A stretch of DNA of 18,388 nucleotides from Flavobacteriales bacterium (GTDB lineage: Bacteria; Bacteroidota; Bacteroidia; Flavobacteriales; Flavobacteriaceae). The position numbers and the translations under genes are program-made. Location of the stretch: positions 1-18,388 of the forward strand of contig JALVEJ010000008.1 of NCBI GenBank assembly GCA_027031025.1, written 5' to 3'. Each line of letters begins with the position of its first letter. Positions within the stretch are counted from its first letter, which is position 1. The notes below the pieces were generated by a model. That model saw only the letters and a program-made list of their open reading frames with translations. It searched no databases and was not told the DNA's origin. This document shows, one piece after another, positions 1-6,811 of the stretch.

Positions 1-118
1 GGATATCGCCGGGCAATTTGCCAAACCAAGAGAACAAACCGCCAAATGCCCAAGTAAACAAGCCCATAATGATAAATAAGACGCCTATTGAAATGAGTAA
101 TTTTGCAATGGTTCCCAT
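1..118 (-). CDS. DUF2905-like small membrane protein (3' part cut off by window edge)
   Basis: The minus-strand frame opens with ATG at 118-116 and runs off the window edge after 39 codons. The visible N-terminus begins MGTIAKLLISIGVLFIIMG, a single hydrophobic membrane segment. It is followed by a Gly/Trp/Phe-rich stretch ending KLPGDI. That pattern (membrane helix, then F-x-W-F-G-K-L-P-G-D) is what I recall for the DUF2905 family of very small inner-membrane proteins of unknown function, usually about 60-75 residues with two helices. The radical SAM gene upstream ends at 125, only 6 nt before this start, so the two are probably co-transcribed. The family call rests on a short partial sequence; the function is unknown. 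Confidence 0.7.
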   Translation of the reverse strand, partial: MGTIAKLLISIGVLFIIMGLFTWAFGGLFSWFGKLPGDI

Positions 119-124
119 AATTGA

Positions 125-1078
125 TTAAAAATCTACATCATAATTCAGGTTTTGATCACGCAACAAGTGTTGTAATTGTTTTTTGCTTTTAAAGACGTTT
201 GATAAGAGTTGTTTACCCCACCCAATTTGACGCGTGTATTCTCTAAAACTTTGACGTTTCCAGTCAAAATCTTTTTGCCAAAAATGCGTTGGAGACACAT
301 AAAAATAGGTGTAATTAAAAATCAAACTACTGTCGCTTTCTCGTTGCACCAGATTTTCTTTACTCGCAGGTGCTAAAAGTGTTGTTTGATAACGGGCAGC
401 TTGTGCTTTAAAATCTTTGATAAAATCATCATAAACCGGAATAATTTTATCTAAACTGAAATTATTGTAAGCCGTTTCGCCAATCTTGGAAATGGGTCTG
501 ATTTGAATAATATCAACACCATATTTTCCGTAAACTTTGAAAAAATCTTTTAATTCTGGAAAATTATCTTCATTAAATGTATAGTTGATTCTTAATAACA
601 AATCCGGATTTGATTTTTTGATTTCTGAAATCAATTCCAATGCCTTGTGAAATTTTTGGTAATCTCCTTTTTGCATCATCTCTTCATAAGTATCTTTATA
701 AATACCGTGCAAGGAAACGGTTATCTCGTTTAAGCCGTTTGTGACCCATTTTTGAAGTTTGTCGCGTATCAAAAGATTGGCATTAGTCGTCATGGAAATA
801 TGCGGCACACCATATTGTTTGCCTAATTCAAAGACTCTGTCCAAATGTTTATATACCGTTGGTTCTGCTCCACAGCCGACTTGCAATTTTAAAGCTTGCG
901 GTAAACTTTGACGTGCCCAAATATCTAAGTCGTCACGGGTAAAACTACCTTTTAAAGTTTTGACGTAATTTTCATCAGTAAAATAACACATCTTACACCG
1001 CAAGTTACAAGCCAAAACCGGATCGAAATTGACGGCAAAATACCGGCGTTTAAAGGTATGTAAAAACCATAATACCAA
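125..1078 (-). CDS. Radical SAM protein, single 4Fe-4S cluster (N-terminus uncertain)
   Basis: A radical SAM enzyme would reductively cleave S-adenosylmethionine to start radical chemistry; the substrate here is not known. Near the N-terminus is the cluster-binding motif CNLRCKMC (CxxxCxxC, residues 24-31 of the 317-residue frame) after the beta strand YFAVNFDPVLA. Later strands carry the expected VGCGAEP (GGE-like SAM-binding region), SMTTNANL and EITVSLHG. There are no cysteines in the C-terminal third, so a SPASM or other auxiliary cluster domain is absent. The coordinates use a TTG at 1078 as the first conventional start codon. However, the same frame stays open and protein-like for at least 24 more codons upstream (to about 1150: ...ITYYLLKWNAKIKSHRFKF...) without ATG, GTG or TTG. 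The true start is therefore probably upstream and non-standard, or the 5' end is damaged. The stop is 6 nt from the DUF2905-like start, suggesting an operon. Confidence 0.85.
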   Translation of the reverse strand: MVLWFLHTFKRRYFAVNFDPVLACNLRCKMCYFTDENYVKTLKGSFTRDDLDIWARQSLPQALKLQVGCGAEPTVYKHLDRVFELGKQYGVPHISMTTNANLLIRDKLQKWVTNGLNEITVSLHGIYKDTYEEMMQKGDYQKFHKALELISEIKKSNPDLLLRINYTFNEDNFPELKDFFKVYGKYGVDIIQIRPISKIGETAYNNFSLDKIIPVYDDFIKDFKAQAARYQTTLLAPASKENLVQRESDSSLIFNYTYFYVSPTHFWQKDFDWKRQSFREYTRQIGWGKQLLSNVFKSKKQLQHLLRDQNLNYDVDF

Positions 1079-1160
1079 AAATTTAAACCGGTGACTTTTG
1101 ATTTTGGCATTCCATTTAAGTAGATAATATGTGATGGGGCGTGTGGCGATGACTATTCGA

Positions 1161-1191
1161 GTTGAAAGTGAAAAGTTAAAAGTTGAAAGTT
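1161..1191. repeat. Short internally repetitive intergenic element
   Basis: Two exact copies of GTTGAAAGT (1161-1169 and 1182-1190) flank GAAAAGTTAAAA, giving a purine-rich tandem-like stretch. I recall similar simple sequences from intergenic regions of Flavobacteriia. It suggests that non-coding DNA begins close upstream of position 1160, which limits how far the radical SAM gene can extend. No function is evident. Confidence 0.5.
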
Positions 1192-1314
1192 TATTTTTGT
1201 TAACGATGTGATTTAAGATATCAAGTGTCAGATGTTTGAGGCATTTATCATTTATTTTCCTTATCCAACCGGCAATTCAACACTAACATTTAACATTTTG
1301 AACCTTACCGGCTT

Positions 1315-2772
1315 TTAACTGATAAAACTATAAGTCGTCCCATCCTTACCGTCTTTGAGTTGAATGCCGAATTTGGCTAATTCATCGCGTATTTGGTCTG
1401 ACAACGCCCAGTTTTTTTCGGCTCTTGCCTTGTTTCTAATCTCTATCAATAATTGAATAGCTTTATCAAATGCTTGGTGATTACCAACTTCTTGCTCGGT
1501 TTTGTGTAAACCAAGTACATCGAAAGCAAAATTATTAACAGCTTTGCTTAATTTTTCTTTGCTTTCTTTGGTAATGTTTTCCTTACCGTCCTTAATTAGA
1601 TTGATATAACGAACCGCTTCAAACAAATTGGCTATCAGCACCGGCGTATTGAAATCATCGTCCATAGCGTCATAAAAGCTTTGGATAAGCTTGTCAACCT
1701 CAAAAGAATCTTTGTCTGCAACCGGTAAATCTTTAAGTGTCTTAACGGCTTCCATCAATCTTTTATAGCCCTTTTCAGCTGCTTGTAAGGCATCTTCCGA
1801 CAAGTCTAAAACATTACGGTAATGTGCTTGCAACATAAAAAACCGCACAACTGCCGGAGAATAAGCTTTGCTCAACAAATCGTTTTCACCACTAAAAATC
1901 TCATTGGGCAACAAATGATTCCCTGTGGACTTACTCATTTTTTTTCCGTTGAGTGTCAACATGTTAGCGTGCATCCAATATTTGACCGGATCAACGCCGT
2001 TTGCGGTTTTTCCTTGCGCAATTTCACACTCGTGATGCGGAAATTTAAGGTCCATACCGCCACCGTGAATATCAAATTGCTCGCCAAGATATTTGGTGCT
2101 CATAACGGTACATTCCATATGCCAACCCGGAAAGCCTTCACCCCAAGGCGAGGGCCAACGCATGATGTGTTGCGGTTTGGCTTTTTTCCAAAGCGCAAAA
2201 TCTTGCGGATTGCGTTTTTCGTCTTGTCCTTCCAGTTCTCGGGTATTGGCAATCATATCTTCTATGTTTCGACCACTTAACTTGCCATATTTGTCTATTT
2301 CTTTGTTGTATTTAACGACATTAAAATAAATAGACCCGTTACTTTCGTAAGCATAACCTTTATTTAAAATTTCTTTGGTCGTTTCTATCTGTTCTATGAT
2401 ATGTCCGGTTGCAGTCGGTTCAATATCCGGTGGTAAGTTGTTGACCAAATCCAGAACTTTATGAAAATCAATGGTGTATTGTTGAACAATTTCCATAGGT
2501 TCCAGTTTTTCCAACCGGGCTTTTTTAGATATTTTATCTTCTTGGCTATCGTCTTCCAAATGTCCCGCATCGGTAATATTGCGGACATATCTCACTTTGT
2601 AACCCAAAAATTTAAGATAGCGATAGATGACATCAAAAGATATAAAGGTGCGAACATTTCCCAGATGCACATTGCTGTAAACGGTTGGTCCGCAGACATA
2701 CATACCCACATGTCCGGGAACTAAGGGGTTAAATTCTTCTTTTTGACCGGTTAGGGAATTGTATATCTTCAT
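1315..2772 (-). CDS. cysS: Cysteinyl-tRNA synthetase
   Basis: Class I aminoacyl-tRNA synthetase that charges tRNA-Cys with cysteine in the cytoplasm; essential for translation. Numbering from the ATG at 2772 (485 residues), the N-terminal Rossmann core has MYVCGPTVY with zinc-ligand Cys27 and the HIGH-type motif HLGN at 36-39. The remaining zinc ligands fit Cys221 (WHMECTVMS), His246 and Glu250 (FPHHECEIA). The KMSKS loop is KKMSKSTGN with KMSKS at 278-282. A helical anticodon-binding region and a small C-terminal domain (ending TYSFIS) complete it. Length is close to the usual 460-490 residues. The frame is open to a TTG (2814) and an ATG (2808) farther upstream. I prefer 2772 because family members begin at about MKIYNSLTG, and because the extra 42 nt contain a copy of a short repeat that recurs in the adjacent intergenic DNA. 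The catalytic residues look intact. Confidence 0.97.
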   Translation of the reverse strand: MKIYNSLTGQKEEFNPLVPGHVGMYVCGPTVYSNVHLGNVRTFISFDVIYRYLKFLGYKVRYVRNITDAGHLEDDSQEDKISKKARLEKLEPMEIVQQYTIDFHKVLDLVNNLPPDIEPTATGHIIEQIETTKEILNKGYAYESNGSIYFNVVKYNKEIDKYGKLSGRNIEDMIANTRELEGQDEKRNPQDFALWKKAKPQHIMRWPSPWGEGFPGWHMECTVMSTKYLGEQFDIHGGGMDLKFPHHECEIAQGKTANGVDPVKYWMHANMLTLNGKKMSKSTGNHLLPNEIFSGENDLLSKAYSPAVVRFFMLQAHYRNVLDLSEDALQAAEKGYKRLMEAVKTLKDLPVADKDSFEVDKLIQSFYDAMDDDFNTPVLIANLFEAVRYINLIKDGKENITKESKEKLSKAVNNFAFDVLGLHKTEQEVGNHQAFDKAIQLLIEIRNKARAEKNWALSDQIRDELAKFGIQLKDGKDGTTYSFIS

Positions 2773-2778
2773 GTTTTT

Positions 2779-2795
2779 TTGAGGAATTGAGGATT
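2779..2795. repeat. Direct repeat copy 1 of a 17-nt element
   Basis: TTGAGGAATTGAGGATT is repeated at 2868-2884 as TTGAGGAAATGAGGATT (16 of 17 identical, 89 nt apart). Both copies are followed by T-rich sequence. Copy 1 lies immediately upstream of the preferred cysS ATG at 2772. It supports treating 2773-2814 as 5' untranslated DNA rather than as codons. Confidence 0.6.
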
Positions 2796-2867
2796 CTTTT
2801 TGCTTCATAGACAATATAAGTTCTATTATGTTAGTTCACTACTTTAAATTTTGCTCCTGCTTACAAT

Positions 2868-2884
2868 TTGAGGAAATGAGGATT
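2868..2884. repeat. Direct repeat copy 2 of a 17-nt element
   Basis: Second copy (TTGAGGAAATGAGGATT) of the element at 2779-2795, one mismatch. It lies in non-coding DNA between cysS and folE. Function unknown. Confidence 0.6.
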
Positions 2885-3102
2885 TTTTTAACCATTTAAG
2901 GCATATATGGTCATAAAAAATTTTTTCTTTTGTGTTCTTTTATGTCTTTTATGTTTTTTTTTATTTCAGATTTGCGATTTCAGATTTAATTAGAACACTG
3001 TCTCTATATTTATAGGGATTGCGATGCTGGCGCAAAGAATGTACCGAAGTGTCAGACTTGTGATTTCAAATATTTCACTTCGTTTCGCTTTTTCGCTTTC
3101 TA

Positions 3103-3771
3103 TTATACTATAAACTTTGTATCCGTATTGATATATCTCAAAAACTCTTTTCGCACTTCGGGGTCTTTAAACCTTCCAGCATATTCGGCTGTCAATGTCG
3201 AAGAGGTAATATCTTTAATCCCGCGCGACACCAAACACATATGCTTAGCATCGACTATACAAGCTACATCTTCGGTTTGAAGAGCTTCTTGCATAGCTTT
3301 GACAATCTGAACGGTCAGTCGCTCTTGCACTTGCGGACGCCGGGCGAAATAATCGACAATCCGGTTGATTTTTGACAAACCCAAAACCCGCCCGTTTGAA
3401 ATATAAGCTACATGCGCTTTACCAATAATCGGTAAAAGATGATGCTCGCAAGTTGAAAACACACTGATGTCTTTTTCAACCAGCATCTCGTCATATTTAT
3501 ATTTGTTTTCAAAAGCCGATAATTTGGGCAGATTATCCGGATTTAAACCTTTAAATATTTCTTTAACAAACATTTTGGCGACCCGCCGCGGGGTGCCGCT
3601 CAAACTGTCGTCTTGCAAATCTAAGCCCAAAATGTCTAAAATATCAGTCATTTTGGTTTGAATTAACCGCATTTTTTCTTCATCGGAAATTTGATTAGCA
3701 TCCGGCTTTACAGGTGTTTGTATAGACGCAAACAAATGTTCATCAAATTGTTTATGTTGGTTTTCTGACAT
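3103..3771 (-). CDS. folE: GTP cyclohydrolase I
   Basis: Converts GTP to 7,8-dihydroneopterin triphosphate, the first step of tetrahydrofolate (and pterin) biosynthesis; a cytoplasmic homodecamer in characterised members. The 222-residue protein has the family core: SGTPRRVAKMFVKEIF (about 58-73), then FSTCEHHLLP with zinc ligands Cys108 and His111 and catalytic-site His110. YISNGRVLGLSKINRIVDYF and RRPQVQERLT follow at about 123-152. AKHMCLVSRG carries His177 and zinc ligand Cys179. All metal and active-site positions expected from the E. coli enzyme are present, so this is the zinc-dependent type I enzyme and looks functional. Start ATG at 3771. Divergent from the PPK2 gene; a TAnnTTTG-type -7 box lies 24-31 nt upstream of the start. 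Confidence 0.97.
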   Translation of the reverse strand: MSENQHKQFDEHLFASIQTPVKPDANQISDEEKMRLIQTKMTDILDILGLDLQDDSLSGTPRRVAKMFVKEIFKGLNPDNLPKLSAFENKYKYDEMLVEKDISVFSTCEHHLLPIIGKAHVAYISNGRVLGLSKINRIVDYFARRPQVQERLTVQIVKAMQEALQTEDVACIVDAKHMCLVSRGIKDITSSTLTAEYAGRFKDPEVRKEFLRYINTDTKFIV

Positions 3772-3794
3772 AATTTCTACTAACTTATGAACAA

Positions 3795-3802
3795 CAAAAT
3801 TA
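3795..3802 (-). promoter_or_regulatory. Candidate -7 box of folE promoter
   Basis: On the minus strand the sequence reads TAATTTTG, a perfect match to the Bacteroidota -7 consensus TAnnTTTG. It sits where a short 5' leader before the folE ATG (3771) would be expected. No good TTTG -33 element was found at the usual 19-21 nt distance, so this is a candidate only. Confidence 0.4.
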
Positions 3803-3825
3803 CAATAATTTTAGAAATGAAATTA

Positions 3826-3859
3826 TTTGCCCGCATTAAATAATTTTTTCTTACTTTTA
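3826..3859 (+). promoter_or_regulatory. Weak candidate promoter for the PPK2 gene
   Basis: TTTG at 3826-3829 and TACTTTTA at 3852-3859 (one mismatch to TAnnTTTG) are 22 nt apart, close to the Bacteroidota -33/-7 arrangement. They lie 33 nt upstream of the ATG at 3892. The match is imperfect and AT-rich background makes chance hits likely. Confidence 0.25.
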
Positions 3860-3891
3860 AGGCGTCAACAAAAACAACAAAAAATTAACAG

Positions 3892-4773
3892 ATGAAAAAA
3901 ATCCACCCCAAAGATTTTAAAATCAAACCCGGTAAAAAAGTCAAGATTGAAGATTTGCCTACCAAATATGACTTGCATGCCGATAAAAAAGAAATTGAAG
4001 ACGAACTTAGAAAAGTGCGTCGCAAAATTGCTCAGATTCAAACCAAGATTTATGCTGCCGGCACACCGGCTATTTATATAGGGATACAAGGTATGGATAC
4101 TGCCGGTAAGGACAGTTTGATTCGGGAAGTTTTTAAAGATATCAATCCGAGCGGTATTGAAGTTTACGACTTTAAAAAACCGACGCCCTTAGAGCATGCG
4201 CACGATTATATTTGGCGGCATTATAAAACTTTACCCGAGCGTGGCAAATTCGGCATTCATAACCGTACCCATTACGAAGATGTTTTGATAGCCCGGATTC
4301 ATCCGCAATTGGTCTTAAATCAAAAAATTTACGGCATCAACAAGCTGGAAGATATTGACGACAAATTTTGGAAAAAACGTTTTAGACAAATTCGAGATTT
4401 TGAAAAAACACAGGTTGAGAACGGTACCAAAATGTTTAAATTCTTCTTACATCTGTCCAAAGAGGAACAAAAAAACCGGTTTCTGCGTCGTATTCGTCGG
4501 GAAGATAAACAATGGAAATTTAATGCCGCCGATTTAAAAGAGCGTGGCTACTGGGATGACTACCAAAAAGCATATGAAGATGTACTAAATGAAACATCCA
4601 CATCCTATGCCCCTTGGTATGCCATTCCGGCAGATGACAAACCGACTGCCCGTTTGATTGTGGCTAAAATATTGTTGGATGAACTCAAAAAATTGGATGT
4701 TGACTTTCCTAAATTAAGTGACGAAGAAAAGGCTAAATTTGAGAGCTATAAACAAGCTCTTGAAAACGAATAG
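3892..4773 (+). CDS. PPK2-family polyphosphate:nucleotide phosphotransferase
   Basis: PPK2 enzymes transfer phosphate between inorganic polyphosphate and nucleotides (AMP, ADP or GDP depending on class), acting in the cytoplasm in energy storage and nucleotide recharging. The 293-residue protein has a basic N-terminus and a helix (about 33-55). The P-loop GMDTAGKD is at 67-74, and the PPK2 second motif region is GIHNRTHYEDVL (121-132). A lid/helical segment follows with FLRRIRREDKQWKFN and DLKERGYWDDYQKAYED, then ending APWYAIPADDKPTARL. The spacing and the NGTKMFKFFLHLSKEEQ stretch match the PPK2 subgroup of about 270-300 residues that I recall as TIGR03709-like, often called class III. Class cannot be fixed by eye, so neither the nucleotide preference nor the main reaction direction is certain. 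Start ATG at 3892, divergent from folE. Confidence 0.93.
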   Translation: MKKIHPKDFKIKPGKKVKIEDLPTKYDLHADKKEIEDELRKVRRKIAQIQTKIYAAGTPAIYIGIQGMDTAGKDSLIREVFKDINPSGIEVYDFKKPTPLEHAHDYIWRHYKTLPERGKFGIHNRTHYEDVLIARIHPQLVLNQKIYGINKLEDIDDKFWKKRFRQIRDFEKTQVENGTKMFKFFLHLSKEEQKNRFLRRIRREDKQWKFNAADLKERGYWDDYQKAYEDVLNETSTSYAPWYAIPADDKPTARLIVAKILLDELKKLDVDFPKLSDEEKAKFESYKQALENE

Positions 4774-4856
4774 GCTATTTGTTAAATATTTAAAAACAAT
4801 CAAAATTTATTGATTATTTACTAAAATTTCGTTATAAAAAGCTTTTTTGAAAGTTT

Positions 4857-4891
4857 TATTTACTTATAATGTTAAATTAGAATTAGATTTG
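4857..4891 (+). promoter_or_regulatory. Candidate promoter of the secreted-protein cluster
   Basis: TAGATTTG at 4884-4891 is a perfect match to the Bacteroidota -7 consensus TAnnTTTG. TTTA at 4859-4862 lies 21 nt upstream, where a TTTG -33 box would be expected. The -7 box ends 24 nt before the ATG at 4916, giving a plausible short leader. No comparable box was seen before the next two genes, which fits one transcript for all three. Confidence 0.45.
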
Positions 4892-4915
4892 CATATTAAT
4901 ATTCAAAAAAATCAG

Positions 4916-6775
4916 ATGAAGAAAATTACTACATTTTTATTATTATTTGTGATAACATTCTCACAAGCACAACTTTTTAATTCCGTTAGAACAAATGGTG
5001 GTGGAGACAATCATATCGCTTCAAGAACCGTAACCGATTGGTTGCATTATGACAATGGCACAAATGCTAATGCTTTTGGTGCCCAAAGTGGCTCCGCCAC
5101 ACTCGGCGTATATATTAAATTGTCCCCTACACTCTTAGCAGGACACATTAACAGACAAATCGAAGAAGTAAAATTCTTTTTAGGTGCCGACGCTGCAAAT
5201 ATGACTAGTAATTTAACTATTGAAATATATACAGATCCGGCAGCCGCACCGGTTTATACCGAAGATTTTCCGTCGTCATCTTTAACGCCGGGTAATTGGA
5301 ATACTGTTACTTTATCCAATCCTTTTGTTATTACCGGCGCCGAACTGTATGTCGGCTACAAATTGACGTCTGCCGGATATGTAATTGGGGTTGATGATGG
5401 CAGTAATTATGTAACCGGTGTTAATTTTTACACATTTAACGGTGGCGCTATGTCTTCATGGGATAATATTGCCTCATACAATTTTAACCTTCAAGTAGGG
5501 GTTGGAGGGGCTATTACCTCTAATGACGCCGGAGTGTCAAATATTAATTTGCCGGCAATCTTGCCCCAACCGGGTAATACTAATATTGAAGCAACTATCA
5601 CAAATTATGGCGCCAATACATTAAATAGTATAGATTTTAATTATCAAGTCGATGGCGGCACAGTTCAAACCGATCAGCTAACAGGTTTGAACATCCCAAC
5701 CGGACAAAGCACCACTGTAACCCATAGTGTTCCATGGAATGCAACCGTTGGTTCACATAATGTAGATGTTTTTGTTTCTAATTTTAACGGTAACGGACCA
5801 GATGATATTACTGCCAATGACCACATGATAAAAACATTTTCAGTAGCTTCAAATTTTACGCAAAAAAAGCCCTTATACGAAGAGTTTACCAGTTCAACTT
5901 GTCCGCCTTGTGCTAATTTGAATAGTAACTATTTCAATAATTCTTTTCTTTCAACAAATACCGGCAAATACAATTTGATTAAATATCAAATGAATTGGCC
6001 AAGCCCGGGGGACCCTTACTATACATCCGAAGGAGGCGATAGAAGAGCTTACTATGGCGTCAATAGTGTGCCGACGTTGTTTTTAGATGGTTTCGATGGA
6101 ACACATTTTAACACCATAGCCCTACAACAAGACTTGGATGCCGCTTATGCAGAACCTGCATTTTTTGCCATGACATCTTCATATTCTATCGACCCTAATA
6201 CGAAAGATATAAACGTCACGGTTAATGTTAATCCTTACTTAAGCGGTGATTACACCTTACATTGTGCCGTTGTAGAAAAAACAACTACAGGAAACGTCGG
6301 GAATAACGGAGAAACCGAATTTTATAATGTCATGATGAAAATGGTGCCTGATGCTAACGGAACTGCTGCGGCTGTTGTTGCTGATGTTCCGGAATCTTTT
6401 AATATTACGGCAAATCTTAACGGCACTAATATTGAAGAATATTCCGATTTGGAAGTTATCGTCTTTTTACAAGATACCGGAAGCAAAAAAGTGATGCAAT
6501 CCGTTAAATCAGTTGATTCATCCGGTGCTGTTGAAGATGTGGTTTTTTCAAGTTTAAAAATATATCCCAATCCTACAACCGGTTCTCTGTTTATTAATAA
6601 TGCCGAAGATATGTCCATAGAAATATATAATATCAGCGGAAATTTATTATTTAAAGAAAAAGATTTAAGCAATCAAACAAATATTTCATTGGATAATTTA
6701 ACCAACGGCGTATATTTTGTTAAATTTATCAAAGACGATAAAATTGATTTAAGAAAAATAGTTGTTAATAAATAA
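4916..6775 (+). CDS. Secreted Omp28-type thioredoxin-like protein with T9SS type A sorting domain (CPPC)
   Basis: Predicted 619-residue exported protein. A signal peptide (MKKITTFLLLFVITFSQAQ) sets the start at ATG 4916; a TTG-opened extension to 4847 would bury it and overlaps the promoter candidate. The first ~200 residues form a beta-rich domain (HYDNGTNANAFG ... YNFNLQVGVG) of a kind seen in secreted Bacteroidota proteins. Residues ~205-310 look like a CARDB-type Ig-like domain (NDAGVSNINLP, then IEATITNYG and YQVDGG). A thioredoxin-like domain follows: LYEEFTSSTCPPCANL with the CPPC pair at 329-332 and the probable cis-proline loop VNSVPTLFLDG near 386. The following beta domain matches the post-thioredoxin part of Omp28-type proteins. 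Residues ~540-619 are a type A sorting domain (LKIYPNPTTG ... NGVYFVKF ... KIVVNK). Inferred role: T9SS-exported thiol/disulfide or adhesion-type surface protein. The only cysteine I see outside CPPC is in LHCAVVEK. Confidence 0.88.
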   Translation: MKKITTFLLLFVITFSQAQLFNSVRTNGGGDNHIASRTVTDWLHYDNGTNANAFGAQSGSATLGVYIKLSPTLLAGHINRQIEEVKFFLGADAANMTSNLTIEIYTDPAAAPVYTEDFPSSSLTPGNWNTVTLSNPFVITGAELYVGYKLTSAGYVIGVDDGSNYVTGVNFYTFNGGAMSSWDNIASYNFNLQVGVGGAITSNDAGVSNINLPAILPQPGNTNIEATITNYGANTLNSIDFNYQVDGGTVQTDQLTGLNIPTGQSTTVTHSVPWNATVGSHNVDVFVSNFNGNGPDDITANDHMIKTFSVASNFTQKKPLYEEFTSSTCPPCANLNSNYFNNSFLSTNTGKYNLIKYQMNWPSPGDPYYTSEGGDRRAYYGVNSVPTLFLDGFDGTHFNTIALQQDLDAAYAEPAFFAMTSSYSIDPNTKDINVTVNVNPYLSGDYTLHCAVVEKTTTGNVGNNGETEFYNVMMKMVPDANGTAAAVVADVPESFNITANLNGTNIEEYSDLEVIVFLQDTGSKKVMQSVKSVDSSGAVEDVVFSSLKIYPNPTTGSLFINNAEDMSIEIYNISGNLLFKEKDLSNQTNISLDNLTNGVYFVKFIKDDKIDLRKIVVNK

Positions 6776-6811
6776 CCGTGAGTTAGTTTTTTTAAAGAAA
6801 CAAATCGAAAT

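Larger units (their letters stand above)
2773..3102. other. cysS-folE intergenic region, low complexity, no gene seen
   Basis: About 330 bp between the folE stop and the preferred cysS ATG, both genes reading leftwards. It contains the two 17-nt repeat copies, long T runs (about 2928-2963), an 11-nt direct repeat ATTTCAGATTT (2963-2973 and 2977-2987) and CTTTTATGT-type repeats. No convincing open frame, RNA gene or strong hairpin was seen. I could not place a clear TAnnTTTG box for cysS. The low-complexity repeats resemble decayed intergenic DNA rather than a gene remnant. Confidence 0.5.

Noticed and set aside
1822..2724. Several plus-strand open frames inside cysS
   Set aside because: They lie opposite a clearly conserved synthetase and show no protein-like pattern; antisense shadows.
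2890..3100. Possible small RNA or riboswitch upstream of cysS (T-box-like)
   Set aside because: No T-box or conserved stem elements recognised, and Bacteroidota do not normally use T-boxes; the sequence is repetitive low complexity.
4798..4815. Hairpin AATCAA/TTGATT after the PPK2 gene as a terminator
   Set aside because: Six-base AU-rich stem without a T run; too weak to call.
4847..4915. TTG-started 23-codon extension of the first secreted protein
   Set aside because: It would put the signal peptide internally and overlaps the promoter candidate; the ATG at 4916 starts an ideal signal peptide.
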